Part shown: piece by piece, positions 8,714-16,858 of the stretch
Position numbering within the stretch: the stretch's first letter is position 1
How the letters are laid out: every line of letters begins with the position of its first letter
From: Eubacterium sp.
Lineage (GTDB): Bacteria > Bacillota_A > Clostridia > Lachnospirales > Lachnospiraceae
Length of the DNA: 42,750 nt
Reading direction: 5' to 3'
Assembly (NCBI GenBank): GCA_017475785.1
Contig: JAFVEX010000041.1
Location: 1 to 42,750, forward strand
Notes under the pieces: model-generated
Database searches by the model: none
Seen by the model: the letters and a program-made list of their open reading frames with translations, nothing else
Told to the model about the DNA's origin: nothing
Translations under genes and position numbers: made by a program

Positions 8714-9682
8714 TCACCTATTTTGATCCTTTCTGCCATATACCGCTACCAATAGCACAATAATCAGAACACCCTGCACCATCTGCTTTCCAGATTCTGC
8801 AATATTCATGACAGTCATCAACGAAGATATCAGGGTCATAATCGCGACACCGGCAATTGTTCCAACATAAGAGCCGCTTCCGCCTAATACACTGGTGCCG
8901 CCGACCACAACCGCAGCAATTGAATCCATGTTGAATGACTCTGCCGTCGATAAGAAACTGGTTCCTGTGTACCCGAGGAACAGGAAACCTGTCAGCCCTG
9001 CCAGGATAGAAGATATCATGTAAACCACAATCAGCACTGCGTTGGTGTGAATGCCCGAGTATCTGGCGTTGGTCGGATTGACACCGACCGCGTACAGCGC
9101 ACGACCTGCCGTAGAAAATTTCACGATGACCACGATAATCGCCGCAAGGATGATCCAGATCAATGTCACTCCGTTAATCACTCCCCCGAGTTTTCCGTTT
9201 GCGATTGACGCGAGAATCTGCGATGTCTTTCCCTTTGGCGAACCGTCGCAGTATATATACGCGATTCCCCAGACTGCGCTTCCCATAGCAAGGGTCATGA
9301 TCATAGAGGGGATTTTCAGGAGGCAAATGCCGAGTCCGTTGATCAGCCCGATCACGGCCGCCGTAAGAAGGCAGATCAGCAGTGCCTTCATTGTCCTGCC
9401 ATTGTTTCCATTAATAATCTGCGCGCTCATGACATTGCACAGAACCAGTGTATAGCGGATCGAGAGATCAATGCCTGCCGTGATGATGACGAGCGTCTGT
9501 CCGATACAGACAATCCCGAGAAAAGCCATCTGCCGGAAAATACTGCCGATGTGGTCTGCCGCAAGAAACCCCGGGCTCACAACATTTGCCGCAATGGCAA
9601 GTATGATTGCCATGACATATACCAGAATCAGAGGCAGGATTTTTTTCAGCATCAATGAATCTATGCGCTTTGTCTTTACCAT
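8714..9682 (-). CDS. Sugar ABC transporter permease (RbsC type), second copy
   Basis: Inner-membrane permease of 322 residues with about eight to ten hydrophobic segments. It has the BPD_transp_2 hallmarks GIDLSIRYTLVLC and AAVVVGGTSVLGGSGS. It would form the channel with the neighbouring permease and the RbsA-type ATPase. An upstream GTG at 9697 is in frame, but the ATG at 9682 has GGGAGG five bases before it and is chosen. It begins 11 bases after the first permease stops. Two different permeases with one ATPase suggest a heterodimeric channel. Confidence 0.92.
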   Translation of the reverse strand: MVKTKRIDSLMLKKILPLILVYVMAIILAIAANVVSPGFLAADHIGSIFRQMAFLGIVCIGQTLVIITAGIDLSIRYTLVLCNVMSAQIINGNNGRTMKALLICLLTAAVIGLINGLGICLLKIPSMIMTLAMGSAVWGIAYIYCDGSPKGKTSQILASIANGKLGGVINGVTLIWIILAAIIVVIVKFSTAGRALYAVGVNPTNARYSGIHTNAVLIVVYMISSILAGLTGFLFLGYTGTSFLSTAESFNMDSIAAVVVGGTSVLGGSGSYVGTIAGVAIMTLISSLMTVMNIAESGKQMVQGVLIIVLLVAVYGRKDQNR

Positions 9683-9693
9683 GGTTTCCTCCC

Positions 9694-10677
9694 TCACTTT
9701 CTTGTGCGAATCGCGCTAATCCCAAGTGCTATGATCAAAATGGCTCCCTGCAGTACAAACTGATAATAAGATGAAACACCTTTTAAATTCAGTATGTTGT
9801 TGATGATACCCAAAATCATTGTCGCCGCAACGCATCCGATGACACTTCCTTTTCCGCCTGAGAGCGCCGCTCCGCCAACCGCCGCTGCTGTAATAGAACG
9901 CTGCGAATAGGGCTCTCCGATCAGAGGACTGCCTGATGTCGCAAAGCAGGTGATGAAGATCCCTGCAATCGCCGCCATAAGTGAACATATTACAAATGCC
10001 CTGATCTTGATTCGGTCCACTGGTATGCAGGAGGATCGCGCGGAATTTTCATTGCCGCCGATCGCTGTGATATACCGGCCTGTTTTAGAGCGGTTCAGCA
10101 GAAGCCACATTGCAGCTGTGGCGCCGACTGCAAGCAATACCGGAAACAGATAATTCCATCCCTTTGTGATAAACTTCGTGAAGGCTGAAGGCAGCGATCC
10201 GCCTGGCCCCGGCATAATGTAAAGCGCCACACCTCCAAAAAATGTAGAGGTGGCCAGCGTCGCGATGATTGGCTGCTGATGGCCTTTGACAACAATCATC
10301 CCGTTGATAAAACCAATTCCCAGTCCTGCTACGATCGCTACAGCAATCGACACAATCCACTTCGCAGGACTGCCCGCTTCTCCGATCAGTGTGACCATCA
10401 AAACATTGACAATCGATATGACAGAACCCACCGAAAGATCGACACCACCCAACATGATGATAAATAGCTGCGCATACGTGACAAACAGCAGTCCGATATT
10501 TGATATCAGCAGATTACGGAGATTTCTGACCGAGGCAAATCGCGCGTTGAACGCAATGGATGCCACAATGAGCAGAACGAAAAACACGTAAACAAAAATC
10601 ACTTCGCTCTTTCGCTTTATCAGCAGTGACCGGTTGTGTGCTGTATTCAGACGAAATCCGGAGCCTGATTTATTCAT
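9694..10677 (-). CDS. Sugar ABC transporter permease (RbsC type), first copy
   Basis: Permease of 327 residues with multiple membrane spans. Its conserved GGVDLSVGSVISIVNV and AAAVGGAALSGGKGSVIG motifs are those of ribose/xylose-type importers. The start overlaps the end of the ATPase gene by eight bases, so translation is coupled. It differs clearly from the adjacent permease, and the pair probably makes a heterodimeric pore. The cargo is likely the sugar acid or conjugate degraded by the downstream enzymes. Confidence 0.93.
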   Translation of the reverse strand: MNKSGSGFRLNTAHNRSLLIKRKSEVIFVYVFFVLLIVASIAFNARFASVRNLRNLLISNIGLLFVTYAQLFIIMLGGVDLSVGSVISIVNVLMVTLIGEAGSPAKWIVSIAVAIVAGLGIGFINGMIVVKGHQQPIIATLATSTFFGGVALYIMPGPGGSLPSAFTKFITKGWNYLFPVLLAVGATAAMWLLLNRSKTGRYITAIGGNENSARSSCIPVDRIKIRAFVICSLMAAIAGIFITCFATSGSPLIGEPYSQRSITAAAVGGAALSGGKGSVIGCVAATMILGIINNILNLKGVSSYYQFVLQGAILIIALGISAIRTRK

Positions 10678-12175
10678 GGTCGCTTTCCTCCTTCACATTC
10701 ATTGCTGCCTTCATGATGATTTCCTCGGTCAGTTCTGCCCCGGAAAGCATGCCGGTGATCTCTCCCTCAAAAATGGTTATAACCCTGTCGCACAATCCAA
10801 TGCACTCCATCATGTCTGAAGTGTAAACCAGAATTCCCACGCCATCTGCGGCCAGTTTACGAATCAGTCTGTAGATTTCCTGTTTTGCCTCAACATCAAT
10901 TCCTCTGGTTGGCTCGTTGAGCAGCAGCACCTTTGGCTCATCTGCCAGACTCTTTCCGATAGAGACTTTTTGTTGATTTCCGCCAGAAAGGTTTCCAACC
11001 GCCTGTTCTTGACCCGGTGTCTTAATATTCATGGTATCAATCATTTTGCCGACAACTTGCTTTTCCTCTTTGCTCTGGACAAATGAGAATTTCTGCCGGC
11101 GTCTCAGACTCGCCATCGCAATGTTTTCCCTGACAGACAGCGGGAGCGAAAGGCCCTGTCCTTTCCGGTCCTCCGGGACATATCCAATCCCGAGGCGCAG
11201 GGCACTGGCCGGATTGTCATACTTTAGTTCATTCTCGCCAAGGAAGATACGTCCGTTTGTTTTCTTACGGACACCGGCAATGATTCGCATCAGCTCCGTT
11301 TGCCCCTGCCCATCAAGCGCGGCAATTCCCAGCACCTCGCCCTTTCGGATCTCAAACGAAACCCGATGAACCTTGTCCCTGTCGGATAGGTTTTCCGCCC
11401 GGAAAATGACCTCTTCTGCCGTTCCTTCCAGTTTTGGGGGAAAGATGTCCTCCAGATCGCGCCCAACCATCATCCGAATGACATCGTCAGGTGTGATGTC
11501 TTTGATTGCAACGGTTGACACAAATTTTCCGTCTTTCATCACCGTCATCTCATCACCGAATCGAAATACCTCTTCCATACGGTGTGAGATAAATAGTATG
11601 GTTTTGCCCATTTGTTTCAGCCCTTCAACGATTGCAAAGAGCTTATCGACCTCGGACTTTGCGAGCGTCGCGGTCGGTTCATCCAGAATCAGGATATCCG
11701 AGTCACTCACCAGAGCTTTCAAAATTTCGACCATCTGCTGCTGTGCGATTTCCAGATCTCCTGCCCGCATATACGGATCAATTTGAATTCCATACTTTTC
11801 GCTCAGCTCTACGGCCTTCTCCAAAATGCTCCCATCATCAATAAACCCACGGTTCATGCATTCTTGATTCAGAAAAATATTCTGAGCAACTGTCAGCTCC
11901 GGCAGTATTGTCATCTCCTGGTAAACCATCGCAATACCTTGCTGTTTCGCGTCCTGTGGATCCGAAAAGGTGACAGGTGTTCCATGCAGAAGGATCTCTC
12001 CTGAATCCGGCTGATAGAGTCCTGATAACATCTTTAATACAGTGCTTTTCCCGGCGCCGTTCTCACCCTGAAGCACATGCACTGTGCCCGGCTTTACAAC
12101 AAAAGAAACATGGTCAACCGCATGGACACCGACAAAAGATTTATCCAGATCCCTTATCTCCAATACTGGTTTCAT
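10670..12175 (-). CDS. Sugar ABC transporter ATP-binding protein (RbsA type)
   Basis: Double-domain ATPase of 501 residues that powers the importer. The first domain has Walker A GENGAGKST (37-45) and ILDEPTATL. The second has the signature LSGGNQQKVSIGKSL and LLLNEPTRGIDV, with a degenerate Walker A (ALDGQGQTEL), the normal asymmetry of RbsA/MglA proteins. It follows the binding-protein gene after a 99-base gap and precedes both permeases. The operon order binding protein, ATPase, permease, permease is typical of CUT2 importers. Confidence 0.95.
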   Translation of the reverse strand: MKPVLEIRDLDKSFVGVHAVDHVSFVVKPGTVHVLQGENGAGKSTVLKMLSGLYQPDSGEILLHGTPVTFSDPQDAKQQGIAMVYQEMTILPELTVAQNIFLNQECMNRGFIDDGSILEKAVELSEKYGIQIDPYMRAGDLEIAQQQMVEILKALVSDSDILILDEPTATLAKSEVDKLFAIVEGLKQMGKTILFISHRMEEVFRFGDEMTVMKDGKFVSTVAIKDITPDDVIRMMVGRDLEDIFPPKLEGTAEEVIFRAENLSDRDKVHRVSFEIRKGEVLGIAALDGQGQTELMRIIAGVRKKTNGRIFLGENELKYDNPASALRLGIGYVPEDRKGQGLSLPLSVRENIAMASLRRRQKFSFVQSKEEKQVVGKMIDTMNIKTPGQEQAVGNLSGGNQQKVSIGKSLADEPKVLLLNEPTRGIDVEAKQEIYRLIRKLAADGVGILVYTSDMMECIGLCDRVITIFEGEITGMLSGAELTEEIIMKAAMNVKEESDHE

Positions 12176-12274
12176 TCTCGCTCCTTTCTTTCCCGTAATA
12201 CTGGTTCCTTCTTTCTCCGTTTTTCAGAAGGCCAGACAACACTGTGCTCTCCGGCCTTCTGAATCTTCGTAAAC

Positions 12275-13408
12275 TCACTCCGCAAACAGCGCCTTCGCAT
12301 TCTCGTCTGTCAGCTTTGTCACGGTCCAGAAGTTGTCGGAAAGATCCGGTCGATAGTACTCATCGAGGTTGCCATTCGTGACGGTAGGTGTTGAGAGGGG
12401 CATCTCCTCTGGGATGCTCTCGCCATTGAGCGCTCGAACTGCCAGCGTCAGCGCATCTGCGCTCATATAAGTCGGGCTCGTGAAGGCGATGCTGTCGATT
12501 CCGCTTTCTTTCCATGCGCGGAGGTATCCGTTGACTGCTTCTCCCGTCATTGGAACCAGATCGCGTCCGGCACCGCTAAATGCATCAATTGCAGCCTGGC
12601 TCATGGCGCCGCCCTGCGAAAGGACTGCGTCAATCTGCGGATAAGAGCTCAAAAGATCCTCAATCGCTGATTTTGCTGTCGCGTAATCCCAGTCCGCGTT
12701 AACTGCTGCGACAACTTCAGCCTTCGGGCTTTTTTCCTTCAGTCCGTCGACCATTCCATTGTGCCGGTTCTCAGAGGTATCTGTTCCTGCCGCTCCATCC
12801 AAAACAATGACATTGCCGCCGTCCGGAAGCTGCTCTCCGATAAAGGTTCCGCAGGTATAACCGTAATCATAATCTGACTGCGTGATTTTACTCGTGACTT
12901 CATCCGTGCTGGCAAGGTTATCAAACGCGATGACGACGATCCCCTCCTCGACAGCTTCTGCAAGAATATCATTGAGCGCATCCGCTGTGATCGCTGTCAC
13001 GCAGATTGCGTCGACACCCATTGTGATCAGATCATTGATATCTGCTATCTGCTTCGTCTGATCACCATCGGCATTGAGCATCACATAATCGGATATCTGT
13101 CCGTTCTCTTTCATCTGGTCTGCAGCCTGACGAAATTCCGCTTCCATTTGCTGTTTCCAAGAGTTATTGACCGTGTAGTTGGAGAATCCAATCACCCAGT
13201 CTCCCTTGGGGATTCCCGCAGGATCCGTGATGTCCCCGCTGACTTCTGCCGCAGCACTGTCTGTATCACCAGATTCTGCCGCAGAAGATGACGTCGTCTG
13301 CCCTGCCGGTGTACTTGATGCTTCCTCTTTTCCAGTGCTTCCACATCCCGCAAACGACGCAGCAGCCAGTGATGTCATCAGAATCATTGCAATTAGTTTC
13401 TTCTTCAT
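12275..13408 (-). CDS. Sugar-binding lipoprotein of the ABC importer
   Basis: Periplasmic-binding-protein-like domain (type I, Peripla_BP_4) anchored as a lipoprotein. The signal peptide MKKKLIAMILMTSLAAASFA is followed directly by GC, the lipid-attachment cysteine. A Ser/Thr/Ala/Glu-rich linker to about residue 60 precedes the ligand domain, where DWVIGFSNYTVNNSWKQQ begins the fold. It delivers substrate to the RbsA/RbsC complex encoded downstream. An ATG at 13426 is in frame, but the ATG at 13408 has AAAGGAG and gives a proper signal peptide, so 13408 is used (377 residues). It is the first transport gene after the operator-rich gap following the GntR gene. Confidence 0.93.
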   Translation of the reverse strand: MKKKLIAMILMTSLAAASFAGCGSTGKEEASSTPAGQTTSSSAAESGDTDSAAAEVSGDITDPAGIPKGDWVIGFSNYTVNNSWKQQMEAEFRQAADQMKENGQISDYVMLNADGDQTKQIADINDLITMGVDAICVTAITADALNDILAEAVEEGIVVIAFDNLASTDEVTSKITQSDYDYGYTCGTFIGEQLPDGGNVIVLDGAAGTDTSENRHNGMVDGLKEKSPKAEVVAAVNADWDYATAKSAIEDLLSSYPQIDAVLSQGGAMSQAAIDAFSGAGRDLVPMTGEAVNGYLRAWKESGIDSIAFTSPTYMSADALTLAVRALNGESIPEEMPLSTPTVTNGNLDEYYRPDLSDNFWTVTKLTDENAKALFAE

Positions 13409-13437
13409 GTGTAACTCCTTTCTCATATCGTTTCTTT

Positions 13438-13456
13438 AAATACATCCGATGTATTT
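13438..13456. promoter_or_regulatory. Operator candidate 1 (perfect 19-bp palindrome)
   Basis: AAATACATC-C-GATGTATTT is a perfect inverted repeat 29 bases upstream of the binding-protein start. Three relatives lie within the next 200 bases. It is the probable binding site of the adjacent GntR/FCD regulator. Confidence 0.65.
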
Positions 13457-13492
13457 GTTGATTTCATGTTACTATATGCCCTTTTAATATAC

Positions 13493-13509
13493 AAGTCATA
13501 TGATGTTTG
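13493..13509. promoter_or_regulatory. Operator candidate 2
   Basis: AAGTCATATGATGTTTG shares the TCAT-N-TGATGTTT core with the other three sites and lies 85 bases ahead of the binding-protein start. Confidence 0.5.
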
Positions 13510-13530
13510 CGATGATTTCTTCTCTTTTTT

Positions 13531-13579
13531 GCACAAAAAAAGAAGCCCCGAACTTCTGTCCAGACTTCTTCTTTTGTGC
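13531..13579. other. 15-bp stem hairpin between operators
   Basis: 13531-13545 (GCACAAAAAAAGAAG) pairs with 13565-13579 with one mismatch. No T run follows on either strand, so it does not look like a terminator. It sits between operator candidates 2 and 3 and could be a leader structure or an mRNA processing stem. Confidence 0.45.
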
Positions 13580-13596
13580 AAATCATCTGATGTTTT
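13580..13596. promoter_or_regulatory. Operator candidate 3
   Basis: AAATCATC-T-GATGTTTT is a near palindrome of the same family as sites 1, 2 and 4. Confidence 0.6.
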
Positions 13597-13632
13597 TTCT
13601 TATTATCGGTTATAAAGCCGGCTTTCTTCTCT

Positions 13633-13650
13633 AAATCATCAGATGTATTT
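13633..13650. promoter_or_regulatory. Operator candidate 4, overlapping the gntR stop codon
   Basis: AAATCATC-A-GATGTATTT lies at the extreme 3' end of the regulator gene (stop 13649-13651), 137 bp from site 3's neighbour at 13493. Its right arm is identical to that of site 1. Confidence 0.6.
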
Positions 13651-14377
13651 ATATTGCCTGATCCCTTTCTTCCTTCATTTTCGCAATCAGCGCATAGTTC
13701 GCCGCCAGGTGCGCTGTCATTGCACAGCTGGCGCCTCTGGGATCATGCCGCGCGATCGCCTCAATAATCATTCTGTGTGTTTTGATCGTTTCATTGCGCA
13801 GCTGGAGCTCTGTAATTTCGATGAGGGCAGCCACCGCTGTCTGAATGATCGGCATCAACGACTGTACCACATAGTTTTCGCTGCATTTTGCGATGTAAGA
13901 ATGAAATTCAATGTCTTTTTGCGAATGATTTTCTTTTCGTGCAATCAGTTCCTCGATTTCTGTTTCCAACTGTCTGAGCTCCTCTATATCCTTCTCCGAT
14001 GCTTTTTCTGCCGCTGCGGCAGAGATATTTGGCTCCAGCATGAGGCGTACATCAAGCATATCCAGCGTGAGCTGATACTGATCCTTATGCCGGGCCAGAT
14101 GAAGGGGATCTGCATCTACCGGTGTCGTCGAAGTAACGTAGGTGCCCGAGCCCTGCCGTACTTTCAACATACCGAGCCCTGCGAGACTTTTGACGACCTC
14201 TCTGATGGTCGACCGGCTTGTTCCGAACCGCTCAGCCAGCTGAAACTCATTTGGGATTCTGTCCCCCACATGACATTCTCTCATCAGATACTGCATCATT
14301 TCATGCTCGACCTGTGAACTTACAAGTTTTTTTTCGATCCGATACGTCGATGAATTTTTCACTTTATTTTGCTTCAT
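13649..14377 (-). CDS. FadR-subfamily GntR transcriptional regulator (FCD domain)
   Basis: DNA-binding regulator of 242 residues. The winged helix is at about 30-85 (HTH near 44-66, ending VRQGSGTYV), followed by an all-helical FCD domain whose metal-binding Asp/His set appears as DMLDVRLMLEP, DIEFHSYIA, HRMIIEAI and MTAHLAANY. FCD regulators often bind sugar acids, fitting local control of the importer and catabolic operon that follows. An in-frame ATG at 14455 lies only about ten bases from a good -10 (14466-14471). The ATG at 14377 has AAGGGTG and is used. Four similar palindromes downstream are its likely targets. Confidence 0.92.
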   Translation of the reverse strand: MKQNKVKNSSTYRIEKKLVSSQVEHEMMQYLMRECHVGDRIPNEFQLAERFGTSRSTIREVVKSLAGLGMLKVRQGSGTYVTSTTPVDADPLHLARHKDQYQLTLDMLDVRLMLEPNISAAAAEKASEKDIEELRQLETEIEELIARKENHSQKDIEFHSYIAKCSENYVVQSLMPIIQTAVAALIEITELQLRNETIKTHRMIIEAIARHDPRGASCAMTAHLAANYALIAKMKEERDQAI

Positions 14378-14465
14378 AAGATCACCCTTTTCAACAACAC
14401 CAGACAATCCGCAGGCGATAACACCTTCTAAAAATTCAGAAAGCAGTCCTCTCATTCAGCCTGAT

Positions 14466-14471
14466 ATTATA
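14466..14471 (-). promoter_or_regulatory. -10 element of the gntR promoter
   Basis: TATAAT on the minus strand, with a weak -35 (ATGACG) 17 bases upstream. It leaves a leader of about 80 bases to the chosen gntR start at 14377. Confidence 0.5.
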
Positions 14472-14544
14472 ACAGATTCCAGGCTTCACGTCATCCGGTT
14501 TCCACCTGAAACGATTCTGGCCTGTCCACCCAAAGTCTGCCCCG

Positions 14545-14682
14545 TTAGTTTGTTTTCTGAATAAACCTGTGGTGCCTGGAGCTGTCATATTTTTCCGTAT
14601 AAACACCCGATACACTGGCAAAAGCCATCATAAAGCACTGCAGCAAATTGAAACGTTTCATTAAACTGTTTTTGTGATTCAT
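14545..14682 (-). pseudogene. Truncated 45-codon gene remnant
   Basis: Starts MNHKNSLMKRFNLLQCFMMA and contains one hydrophobic stretch to about residue 28, then continues as an unconvincing polar tail before a stop. The ATG has an AAGGGG ribosome site. The beginning resembles a first membrane span of an MFS-type transporter, but this is a guess. The leader and first codons match the stub at 4427-4467. It lies between gntR and the divergent fusion gene, the remaining space of which (14683-14841) holds no other gene. Confidence 0.35.
14649..14660. promoter_or_regulatory. LacI-type operator candidate A
   Basis: TGAAACGTTTCA is a perfect palindrome with the central CpG typical of LacI-family operators, 180 bases upstream of the fusion gene. 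A near copy lies upstream of the lacI-type gene (21139-21150). It also falls inside the truncated remnant's codons, which weakens the case. Confidence 0.45.
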
Positions 14683-14841
14683 ATCCCCTTCTTTGTTGTC
14701 CCGACAGACAAATCCCTCTATAGTGATAACAGCAGGAATACACCGCTCCAGATGCAAGGATCCTTACATCTGAAGTAAATGTGTCACCTGTATATGAAAG
14801 CAATAAAAAATGACCGTATTACAACAAACAGGAGGAAACCA

Positions 14842-16755
14842 ATGTACGGACAGGAATTCAAGTTTTTTAATCTCTTGGACATCTTCAAAAACAGGGAAAA
14901 GGTCGAAGGAACCGCCGAGTGCGTAGAAGTCTATGATTATACTGATTTCAACATGCGCTGGATAGAGCCGCCGATCCCGATTTACTATATTTCCACACTT
15001 GATGAGTTCGGCAATTCAAACGTGGCTCCGATTTCGCTGGGAACCTGCTGCTGGGGCGAGCATCCCTGGGGAAGGCATTACTACACCATCGGCGTGCAGC
15101 ACACCCGCGATACCAACCGCAACCTGAAGCTGACAAAGGAATGCGTCATCAGCTACGCAAACGCGAGACAGCTAAGAGAAAGCACCATCGCCTGCTGTCC
15201 GGTTCCGTACGGCATCAGCGAGATGGAGGTAGCGAAATTCACGCCGCTCCCGTCAAAAATCGTCAAACCGGCAGGCATCAAGGAGTGTATCTCCAATCTG
15301 GAAGCGCGCGTGATCGATATGGTGGAAGTCTCCAATACAACCATCTTCGTCGTTGAGATCGTTGGCATGAGTGTAGATAAAGAAGCCCTCGACCGCGACA
15401 GACATACAAAATATCAGCTGGGCATCGGCGGAACCGACCTTGTATTTGAGATGTCGCTGACCGGAGCGCCGGCGCGTATGAACTACGGTGTCATCGACCA
15501 GAGCCGAATCATGCCCTGCCCGAGCACGATCGGCGATGAAAATGACTGGAAGGGATCATTTGAGTCCTGGATGCTTTCTGAGCTTCACCGAGGACGCATG
15601 ACAAAAAAAGAATACAAAAAGCTCCTGCTCCTCAACAAGAACTGGATCCGCAATTCCAACCCGGAAACAAACGGGGAAGTCAAAAAAGAACTGACGGAGC
15701 TACTCAGAGAAGTAATCTGGCGCCCGATTAAAGAGAACGACTATGAGCGCAAGAATGACGTACAGGCGAGGAAGGAGCATAACTATATCCGCAATGCTGT
15801 TGGGTACTATGACGCTACACCTGAGCTGATGGAGGTTTCCGGCAAAGACGCCGTGAAGTTCCTTGACCGCATGCTGGCAGGCGGTGTCAGCAAACTCCAG
15901 ACAACGCAGGCTGCAAGCATGCCCATGCTGAATAAGGACGGCATCATCATCGACAATGTCATCGTATTCCGCCCGGAAGAAGACAAGTACTGGATTTCCA
16001 CACAGAAAATTGACATGATGTTTATCTGGTTTGATATGAACAGGCAGGATGAAGATGTCTCTTACAGAGAAATCACTGCCGACAATACGACTTACGCCGT
16101 ACAGGGGCCAGACTCCCGCAGTGTGCTGAACGCGATCCTTGAAAAGGATATTACTGACCAGAAACTGAATACCATCTGCGACAACGCGATCGACGGACAT
16201 CCCGTAAAAATCGCACGCTGCGGCAGCACCGGTGAACTTGGCTACGAGCTCTTCTGCGATCCGGATGATGAACTGCTGGCAGAGACCAGACTCGAGGAGC
16301 GCGGCAAAGCATACAACATCCAGCGCATCATGACAGACGTGATCACCACCAGCCTTCCTGCTGAAAAAGGCTATGTTTCGATGAGCGATCTGGATCGTCT
16401 GAATCCGCTTGAGGCGGGATTTGAGACGTCCATCGACTGGGACAAGGACTTCATCGGCAAAGATGTACTACAGAAAATCAAGGCAGACGGCGGTGCCGGA
16501 AAGACCCTGATCGGCTTCACAATCGATGATCCGAAAGCTGTCCTCCAGCACGAATGCCCTGTGTTAAAGGGAGACAAAAAGATTGGCCGCATCACCCGCT
16601 TCACCTACGGATATACGGTTGAAAAGGTGATTGGATACTGCCTTGTTGATATTGGCGCCGCAAAGCCAGGTGACACTGTCACAATCTATAATTATAAAGC
16701 AGTCCTTACGGACCGCGTGTTCTACGACCCGCAGGACGAGAGAATCAGAGGATAA
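14842..16755 (+). CDS. Flavin-reductase-like / GcvT-like folate domain fusion
   Basis: A 637-residue two-domain protein with no signal peptide. Residues about 30-300 are a flavin-reductase-like FMN-binding split barrel (WIEPPIPIYYISTLDEFGNS, NVAPISLGTCCWG, CVISYANA), closely paralogous to the stand-alone protein at 20104-21003, including its C-terminal helical tail (TELLREVIWRPI). Residues about 320-637 resemble GcvT/aminomethyltransferase and DmdA-type demethylases: VSGKDAVKFLDRML, MLNKDGIIIDNVIVF, YAVQGPDSRSVLNAI, CGSTGELGYELF and PLEAGFETSIDWDKDFIGKD. The Asp pair of GcvT (GGVIDDLIV in E. coli) is D371-N372 here, so the glycine-cleavage reaction is doubtful. A tetrahydrofolate-linked demethylation is the best inference. 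The chosen ATG has CAGGAGG seven bases upstream; an earlier ATG at 14779 has none. Confidence 0.82.
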   Translation: MYGQEFKFFNLLDIFKNREKVEGTAECVEVYDYTDFNMRWIEPPIPIYYISTLDEFGNSNVAPISLGTCCWGEHPWGRHYYTIGVQHTRDTNRNLKLTKECVISYANARQLRESTIACCPVPYGISEMEVAKFTPLPSKIVKPAGIKECISNLEARVIDMVEVSNTTIFVVEIVGMSVDKEALDRDRHTKYQLGIGGTDLVFEMSLTGAPARMNYGVIDQSRIMPCPSTIGDENDWKGSFESWMLSELHRGRMTKKEYKKLLLLNKNWIRNSNPETNGEVKKELTELLREVIWRPIKENDYERKNDVQARKEHNYIRNAVGYYDATPELMEVSGKDAVKFLDRMLAGGVSKLQTTQAASMPMLNKDGIIIDNVIVFRPEEDKYWISTQKIDMMFIWFDMNRQDEDVSYREITADNTTYAVQGPDSRSVLNAILEKDITDQKLNTICDNAIDGHPVKIARCGSTGELGYELFCDPDDELLAETRLEERGKAYNIQRIMTDVITTSLPAEKGYVSMSDLDRLNPLEAGFETSIDWDKDFIGKDVLQKIKADGGAGKTLIGFTIDDPKAVLQHECPVLKGDKKIGRITRFTYGYTVEKVIGYCLVDIGAAKPGDTVTIYNYKAVLTDRVFYDPQDERIRG

Positions 16756-16817
16756 GTAACAACTATATTTCACATCCTCTCTCCCACAGGACAGACAATC
16801 AAAAAATGTAATCATCC

Positions 16818-16850
16818 GCCTCAGGCAGAAAAATAATCTCTGCCTGAGGC
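16818..16850 (+). terminator. Hairpin after the fusion gene
   Basis: A 12-bp perfect stem (GCCTCAGGCAGA 16818-16829 with 16839-16850), 63 bases past the stop. The following bases are AAAACTATC, so it lacks a clear T tract on the plus strand. Confidence 0.5.
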
Positions 16851-16858
16851 AAAACTAT

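Noticed and set aside
13531..13579. Rho-independent terminator for gntR
   Set aside because: There is no T tract on either strand; on the minus strand an A tract follows.
14649..14660. CcpA cre site
   Set aside because: TGAAACGTTTCA has 12-bp spacing, while cre sites are 14 bp (TGWAANCGNTNWCA); a LacI-type site is more fitting.
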